In this document: in pieces, positions 8,432 through 13,435 of the stretch
Layout of the letters: each line of letters begins with the position of its first letter
How positions within the stretch are numbered: the first letter of the stretch is position 1
NCBI GenBank assembly: GCA_019677205.1
Contig: JAAMXY010004451.1
Span: 1-13,435 of the forward strand
DNA: 13,435 bases
Direction of reading: 5' to 3'
Source of the DNA: Pinguiococcus pyrenoidosus
Lineage: Eukaryota > Sar > Pinguiophyceae > Pinguiochrysidales > Pinguiochrysidaceae
Position numbers and translations under genes: made by a program
Notes under the pieces: model-generated
Told to the model about the DNA's origin: nothing
The model's database searches: none
What the model saw: only the letters and a program-made list of their open reading frames with translations

Positions 8432-9367
8432 ATGCTGGGCAACCGCTCGAATGGGCGGTATAACAGGGGAGGCGTGCGCGGCGGCGCGGGGCACTTCAAA
8501 TGGGAGGATGTGAAGGTTTGTCTCGTTGTCTCCTTCGAGGCGCCTCTCCCATCGATTCCAGGTGTCCGTTTGCTCGTTTTCTCAGCTGTTATTCACGTGA
8601 TCTAGGCCGACGAGGAGCGCCAGAACTACATAGGGCACTCGCTGCACGCGCCCATTGGCCGCTGGCAGAAGGGCCGCGACTTGCAGTGGTGGAGTAAAGC
8701 CAAAGGCGGCGCGGACGTCGAGAGAAGAGAGGAGATCCGGAAGGCGCAGGAGGCAGATGAGGATGCGATGAACGAAGCGCTCGGCTTAGCTCCTGTCCGC
8801 CGCGCCAGAGCGACGCCTCGGCTTGAGGAGCACGAGGTGAAGACGCTGCTGGCCAGAGGCGAGGGCGCGGAGCGGGATGAGCTGTACACGGAGCGGGTGA
8901 GCGGGCTCGGGGGCGGAGCCACGCGCTACTACGACCACTTGGAGAGGGCCACACCGGCGGTTCGGAAGCGGATGCAGGAGGAAGAGGACGAGCGCAAGAG
9001 AGCCCTCGGTGAGCATTCATTCTTCTTCTCGAGACGTGCAAACACCGAGACACAGGGTTGTCGCACTGACCCTTTTCTGGATGTCTGCGACTACGCAGGC
9101 GTAGAGGAAGAGCTGGGCGGGAAGACGGATGGCGCAGGGCAAGGACCGGTGGCGGGAGGGCCGGAAGAGGCGGACCGAGTAGAGCGCGGGTCGCGCAAGG
9201 AGCGCAAAGAGAAGAAGTCCAAGAAGGACAAGAAAGAGAAGAAGGACAAGAAGAGGAAGAAGGAAAAGAAAAGACGCTCGCAGGAAGAGGAATACGACGA
9301 AATAGAGTCTAGGAAGAGGCGCCGGCGTGACGAGGCCGACGATGATTTGGGCAGATTGCGAGCTTGA
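8432..9367 (+). CDS. MMTAG2-family nuclear protein (kinase phosphorylation protein domain)
   Basis: Three exons, 8432-8515, 8606-9008 and 9099-9367, give 251 residues. Both introns are 90 nt (GTTTGT...TCTAG and GTGAGC...CGCAG). The short first exon is firm because it encodes RGGVRGGAGHFKWEDVK, matching the conserved N-terminus of human multiple myeloma tumour-associated protein 2. Exon 2 continues with ERQNYIGHS, then APIGRWQKGRDLQWW, the family signature. The C-terminus is a long Lys/Arg/Glu-rich tail (KKSKKDKKEKKDKKRKKEKK), also seen in the human protein and likely nuclear-localising. The molecular role of the family is poorly known; nuclear location and phosphorylation are what is usually reported. 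Intron 2 has no in-frame stop and is a multiple of three, so retention would insert 30 residues. The stop is 68 bp from the stop of the convergent HCF101-like gene. Confidence 0.9.
9009..9098 (+). other. Frame-preserving 90-nt intron 2 of MMTAG2
   Basis: The segment starts GTGAGC and ends CTACGCAG, with a pyrimidine-rich stretch (CCCTTTTCTGG) before the acceptor. It lies in phase 1. It reads through without a stop, adding an aromatic and Cys-containing sequence unlike the charged flanking protein. That difference supports it being intron rather than coding sequence. Confidence 0.75.
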
Positions 9368-9435
9368 GCTGCGCAAGACGAGGCGCAGAGCTGGAAGCAA
9401 CATCAAGACGACTTCCACCTGTCGGAGTAGCTCTT

Positions 9436-10908
9436 TCACTTGCCCTCGAGGATCCAGCGATACGGGTACAGACTCTTGTGCCCGTCCGACCAGTCGACGG
9501 AGAAGGCATACCTACCGACACGGCCAATGTTCGCAGGCGTAATGTCTTCCGGGATGGTGGCGGGATCTAGAAGCGGCTTCCCGCTGAGCTCCTCGACGCA
9601 CAGCGCGCATCGGCACTTTGCGCGCAACTCTACAAAATCCAGCTTCCGGGGTCCCACGTTCATCTCGCGACCCTCAAGATCGACCTCCAGCTCCGGTAAG
9701 CCGGAGCCAGCTCTGAGCATTTCTTCCACGTCTGCCGCGACGCCGTGGGCGAGCTCGCGGAACGCGCCCGCGTGCTGGCTCTCGGGATGCTGGATCATGT
9801 ACGGCGTTCCCGAGTCGCCCGTCTCAGCAATCTCATCGACTATCGGGAGGGACACGGTGTTCTGGATGCCCCACATGTCGGCGAGCCTCTGCCGATGACC
9901 TGCCATCCAAGGATTAGCTGCAGAGAACAACGCGGTGCTGGGCAAGGAAAAAAAAGCATAACAACACAAGAAACAGCCGACGTGCGTAAAGGACTGCACG
10001 GACCTTGGCCAAAGACCCTCCTGCGCTGGTACTTTGGGTGCTTCGTGAGCGTTTCCGAAATCAGGTCATCAAGATCGTCAGCAACGCCTTCTAGGCTGGT
10101 GGCGGAGTCCAGGCGCTGTCGCAGCTGCGACTTCAGGTCCGTCTCCATCTGCTGCAAGTCGGCGACATTGTAGTACGCCATGTTCTCCACCACAGCGACG
10201 CACGGCACCCCGACGGTGTCGAACATATCGATTCCCTTGACAACGTCCACGAAGCTCAGCCGCTGCGGCGTGGTCACGATGACGGCCGCCGTGATGTTCA
10301 GAGCCTGCACCAGCGTGAGCTGCACGTCTCCCGTCCCTGGCGGCATGTCGATCACCAGGTAGTCCAGCTCGCCCCAGGCGGTGTTCTCCAGCAGCTGCCC
10401 CATGAGCTGCATGACCATGGGGCCTCTCATGATGGAGACCCCTTCGCGAATGTAGCCCAGGCTCATGAGCTTGACCCCGTTGGCCTCCAGGGGCACGAAG
10501 CTGCTGCCCACCAGCTCCACCACCTTACTCTCCGGGGACACCATGGTCGGCAAGCTCGGCCCGAACACATCCGCATCCAAGATGCCGACCTTGTAGCCCT
10601 GCTCGTTCAGCGCGTACGCCAGATTCACCGCGGTGGTGGACTTGCCCACGCCGCCCTTGGCGGAGCTGCAAGCAATGATCGACCTGCAAGCACCGCCCCA
10701 GACGCCCTTAGCGTCCGCAAGAGCCCAGAGCAACTTGGCAGCGCCTTGGGGCCAACCTCGCTGCGGGAACGTACCTGACGCCCGGGATTCCCGTCCCGGT
10801 CACCTCTCCTTGCATCGCCTGCTGCTGGAGGGCCATGCGGAGCGGGGCCCGGAAGGCGACGCCCGTGGCCAGCAGCCCCAGAAGGACCACTGCAGTAGCG
10901 CCGTGCAT
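9436..10908 (-). CDS. Plastid-targeted HCF101-like Mrp/NBP35 P-loop ATPase with C-terminal DUF971 domain
   Basis: Three exons, 10908-10775, 10683-10004 and 9899-9436, give 425 residues. Introns are 91 nt (GTACGT...TGCAG) and 104 nt (GTCCGT...GGCAG, with a CTAAT branch-like motif). Residues 1-18 are a signal peptide followed by Phe19 (GVA|FRAPLRM), the complex-plastid ASAF motif. The ATPase core has the deviant Walker A SAKGGVGKST (52-61), DADVFGPSLPTM (81-92), Walker B LDYLVIDMPPGTGD (151-164) and VVENMAYY (209-216). A charged insert of about 50 residues (217-266) comes before the conserved FGQG..RLADMWGI. The C-terminal DUF971 (about 358-423) has C367-x-C369-x2-C372 and H412. HCF101 carries Fe-S clusters needed for photosystem I assembly. 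The usual N-terminal DUF59 domain is missing: only 26 residues separate the targeting motif from the ATPase. The family is firm; orthology to HCF101 itself is probable. Confidence 0.9.
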
Positions 10909-11504
10909 GTCGGGACAACGAGGGAGCCTGCGCAGCCCAGAACGGCCAAAACGAGCCACAGAGGCGTCGAGGAACAGCTGACGCGGTGGTTCAACGCGTC
11001 CCCCCGCCGCATGCGGGCGCGTCAGATTCAGCGGAAAGTCAGCGAAATTTTGCGATTCTTTTTTCTTACACCGACATTCATCGAATTTACGACGTGTTCT
11101 TTTACCAGGGGGTTTTGGGAGACGTGACGAAGACTGGCTTCTAAGCCTAGAAGCCTGGCTTTCTTCGGCGGAGCGGCTGGGCCGGATGGGCAGAACAACC
11201 GCAGGTTGGTTCGCGTCGTTCGGTCGTTCGGGAGGAATGATGAGAGGAAGGAGTGCATGGTAGTACGGTAGCGTCATGGGCAGGCAGAAAGGGCTTCCAA
11301 GCCGCCGTGCGAGACCCCTCTGCCGGCACATCTCTGCACGGCTCTCGGGCTCCGGCTTTCGCCCAGCAGCTTGCAGCGGATGGACAAGGCCGACAGTAGA
11401 AGCAGCAGTTGTTTCATTTCCGATCTGGCAGACGCACAACCCCCCCAAAGGCAATCGCTTTGCTCTCTGCGACGTCGAGCCACGCCAGACGAGGAAACGG
11501 CAAC
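10909..11504. promoter_or_regulatory. HCF101-like gene upstream region and RPL7 3' flank
   Basis: This 596-bp stretch has RPL7 ending on its right and the HCF101-like gene starting on its left, both on the minus strand. It should hold the RPL7 3' UTR and the HCF101-like promoter and 5' UTR. The part about 130-200 bp upstream of the HCF101-like ATG (11040-11108) is richer in A and T than its surroundings. A perfect 8-bp inverted repeat lies at 11136-11155. I see no additional gene. Confidence 0.5.
11136..11155. repeat. Perfect 8-bp inverted repeat with 4-base loop
   Basis: GGCTTCTA and TAGAAGCC flank the loop AGCC in the spacer between RPL7 and the HCF101-like gene. It would form a short hairpin in RNA from either strand. 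Repeats of this size are expected about once or twice by chance in a window this long, so no function is claimed. Confidence 0.9.
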
Positions 11505-12515
11505 TTACAGCATCTGCTTGATCAGGCGGTTCATGAGCTCCTCGCGGTTTCCAGATGCTCCTCCTTCCGGGAAGGCGTTGAGCTTCTTGCCGAAGCCGCC
11601 CCGCGGCGACGTCAGCTTGAAGGGCCAGAGGAAGTTGTTGGCGACCTTGAAATTGGGGCCCACGGTGTAGATCTCGTGGATGAGATCCTCGATGCAGTCG
11701 ATGCCGTACTTTCCCAGCGTGCCGGCGATCACGGAGTTCTCGCTCAAGGGGATGCGCTGGCGGTTGACCTTCCCAAAGCCACGCTTGTAGATGAGCTCCC
11801 GCACCGACTTGAGGTTCGGGTAGCCGTAAGCGATGTACGGCTCCACTAGCGTCAGCATCTTGCGCGTGGCGCCCGTGAGGCGCAGGAACACGCCATTGTG
11901 GATCTGTCGGAGGCGCAGAAGCTGCAGGATCTTGCGGACCTGCTCACACACGAGGTAGCGATGCGGTCAGGTCCAAGGAAAGGCTGGCGGAACATCGATG
12001 ACGATGATGTTCCACACAAGCGACTTCGCCGCGGAGAAGGCCGGTTTGGCCAAGCGTCGCACCTTGGGAGACACGCCGATGATACCTCGGATGCGGATCA
12101 CAAAGGCCAACGTGGGCTCCGGCTCCACGTAGATGCCACCCTGGTCCTTGGCCTCGCGCCGGAGGCGAATGAGCTCCGCCTGCTCCGCCTTGTACTCCTC
12201 AATGTACTGCTTCGCGCGTTCCGCGATCGCCTACAGAGCGCCAAAGCTTCAGTCCTCCGCTGCTCTCCCGCTCGTATTCGGCCCCGCCCCTCGTGCAATC
12301 CATCGATTGCAGGAGCACCGCAATCCAACCGCTTGACGAAGCCATCCAAAGCCGAAAGTTCACCGAGCTTCATGCGCCGGCCCGGAGAGGAGAACCCAAG
12401 GTACCTTTCTCTTCGCCTTGTGCGCCTCCCTCCGCTCGGTGTCCGCTACCCGCGCGGCCTCCGCGATGGCCTCGGCCGTACGCTGCTTCTTCAGCACGCT
12501 CTCCGGGACCGACAT
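11505..12515 (-). CDS. RPL7: 60S ribosomal protein L7 (eL7/uL30 family)
   Basis: Three exons, 12515-12405, 12230-12063 and 11939-11505, join in phase 0 at both junctions to give 237 residues (human RPL7 has 248). Intron 1 is 12231-12404 (GTACCT...TGTAG) and intron 2 is 11940-12062 (GTGCGA...GAGCAG). The start [10 protein letters not shown] has a good context (A at -3). The basic N-terminus (about 1-60) is followed by the L30-type fold: [20 protein letters not shown], then [66 protein letters not shown] and [15 protein letters not shown] at the end. The protein is a structural part of the large cytosolic ribosomal subunit. There is no targeting peptide, in keeping with the cytosolic role. Complete and ordinary; all key blocks are present. 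Confidence 0.97.
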
Positions 12516-12909
12516 CGTTGGCTGTTCCAAACCGCAGTGGCAGTCACCTCGCGAGGTGAATCATCCGAGACCGACCTTCTCACGTCCCAGTAGCGCCTGA
12601 TAGTTTTGAAAGCGGGTTTTACAATTCTTTCCGCTTGCTTTCCTGAAGTTTGCTCCCGAAGTTTGCTCCCTCATTATGGAGAACGGTATCGAAAGTGAAG
12701 AGAATCGGCGCGTCCGCGAAAAGCGAAAAATACACCAAAGCGATCGGTCCCGGACTTTCCGGACCAGAGTCCTTCCTTGAGCCTTACGGCAGAAAAGACG
12801 ACGAAGTTTCGACGGAACAGCGCCAGTCACCTGCTGAGCCCCCTCCCCCTGGGCCGCAGGCACCTCTGCAGGGTCGTTTACCTGGAGAGTCTCTTGCCTA
12901 GATGGGAAA
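12516..12909. promoter_or_regulatory. Divergent upstream region between RPL7 and the B-box gene
   Basis: This 394-bp region separates two start codons that point away from each other and so should hold both promoters and 5' UTRs. It contains a direct 13-bp duplication at 12645-12670. The B-box frame is open upstream of its ATG back to a TGA at 12835-12837. I recognise no TATA box or other named element. Confidence 0.45.
12645..12670. repeat. Tandem duplication of a 13-bp unit
   Basis: GAAGTTTGCTCCC occurs twice head to tail at 12645-12657 and 12658-12670, about 130-155 bp upstream of the RPL7 start codon. A tandem pair in a ribosomal-protein promoter could be a transcription-factor site pair, but nothing in the sequence proves that. 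Confidence 0.9.
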
Positions 12910-13435
12910 ATGCCCGATGCGGAGGCAGGTGCTGCACCTCGGCTTGGGTCGGGTGGATCGGCGGCGGCGGCAGGCTTTCCCCTACAGGGAGGCTCGCTGG
13001 CGAAGCGCCTGCAGCTGTCTCAGGCTCCAGAGGCCCCGCCGGTGCCTTCTGCGGATCGGATTGTGGACGCTTCTGATGAAACGCCAAGCTCGGGTGACTT
13101 TGTTCATCGACCGCCGGACGAGCGTCTCCCAGAAATCTACTGCGAAGAGTGCGAGAAACGCCGGGCTTTGGTGCACTGCGAGCTCTGCAATGAGGTTCTG
13201 TGCCTTTCGTGCCACGCGGCGACGCATGTGCGGGGAAGCACAGGCCGGCCTCATCCGCACGTCTCCGCCGGCGCCGTCCGCTGGGTCACAGAGGGCGACC
13301 GCGGCGCTCCCAAGCCCGCGCCGAAGGCCAGCATCTTCGCTTTTGACATCAGCGAGTCGAGCCTGCCTGCCGAGAGGCTCTCGCACTTTGACTTTTTTGG
13401 CTCCGAGGAGCAGTACAGCACATGCAAGGCTCAGG
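12910..13435 (+). CDS. B-box zinc-finger protein, 5' part (runs off the window)
   Basis: A frame opens at the ATG at 12910 (A at -3) and stays open for 175 codons to the right edge with no stop. The first 70 residues are Ala/Gly/Pro-rich and probably disordered. Residues 78-115 form a zinc-binding B-box: C78-x2-C81-x8-C90-x2-C93-x4-C98-x2-C101-x4-H106-x8-H115. This spacing matches CONSTANS/BBX-type B-boxes of plants and algae, except that the fourth ligand is Cys where many have Asp. After it come a linker and an aromatic stretch (ASIFAFDISES, HFDFFGSEEQY). Whether a second B-box, CCT, RING or coiled coil follows is not visible, so the role (light-regulated transcription factor or TRIM-like protein) is open. 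An upstream first exon, or an intron near the right edge, cannot be excluded. Confidence 0.75.
   Translation, partial: MPDAEAGAAPRLGSGGSAAAAGFPLQGGSLAKRLQLSQAPEAPPVPSADRIVDASDETPSSGDFVHRPPDERLPEIYCEECEKRRALVHCELCNEVLCLSCHAATHVRGSTGRPHPHVSAGAVRWVTEGDRGAPKPAPKASIFAFDISESSLPAERLSHFDFFGSEEQYSTCKAQ

Noticed and set aside
11989-12013. 8-bp inverted repeat GGAACATC/GATGTTCC in RPL7 intron 2, and a 7-bp one at 12294-12311 in intron 1
   Set aside because: Perfect stems of this size with small loops are expected a few times by chance in 13 kb, so I do not claim an intronic RNA or autoregulatory element.

Overview
This window looks like a gene-dense stretch of nuclear DNA from a photosynthetic eukaryote with a red-lineage complex plastid, most likely a stramenopile (heterokont) alga. 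Every protein gene is eukaryotic in type. The resolvable introns are short GT-AG introns of about 72 to 185 nt. Two proteins with plastid roles, ClpS and the HCF101-like ATPase, begin with a hydrophobic signal peptide followed at the predicted cleavage site by Phe (SSA|FPRA and GVA|FRAP). This is the 'ASAF' bipartite targeting motif known from diatoms and relatives; cryptophytes use a similar Phe signal, so the phylum is not proven.

Layout from left to right: clpS (+, 101-851, three exons); SMC5 (-, 4556-1069, three exons, tail to tail with clpS); an AT-rich spacer; an intron-containing tRNA-Thr(CGU) (-, 5142-5051); a YdfG-type short-chain dehydrogenase (+, 5254-6105, two exons); an EHD-type dynamin-like GTPase (-, 7802-6290, at least two exons, 5' end uncertain); an MMTAG2-family nuclear protein (+, 8432-9367, three exons); an HCF101-like Mrp/NBP35 ATPase with a C-terminal DUF971 domain (-, 10908-9436, three exons); ribosomal protein eL7/uL30 (RPL7, -, 12515-11505, three exons); and the 5' part of a B-box zinc-finger gene (+, from 12910, running off the right edge).

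The genes do not form a pathway or operon. They alternate strand with convergent ends as close as 68 bp and with shared divergent upstream regions, as in compact algal genomes. Their roles are plastid proteolysis and Fe-S cluster transfer (clpS, HCF101-like), chromosome maintenance (SMC5), membrane remodelling (EHD), translation (RPL7, tRNA-Thr), a putative nuclear phosphoprotein (MMTAG2), a cytosolic oxidoreductase (SDR) and a possible regulator (B-box).

I see no mobile element, CRISPR array, phage or bacterial defence system. The most unusual items are the HCF101-like protein, which lacks the usual N-terminal DUF59 domain, carries a roughly 50-residue insert and has a full Zn-ligand set in DUF971; an EHD GTPase with a proline-rich N-terminus and no visible EH domain; and a 90-nt intron in MMTAG2 that can be retained without breaking the frame.
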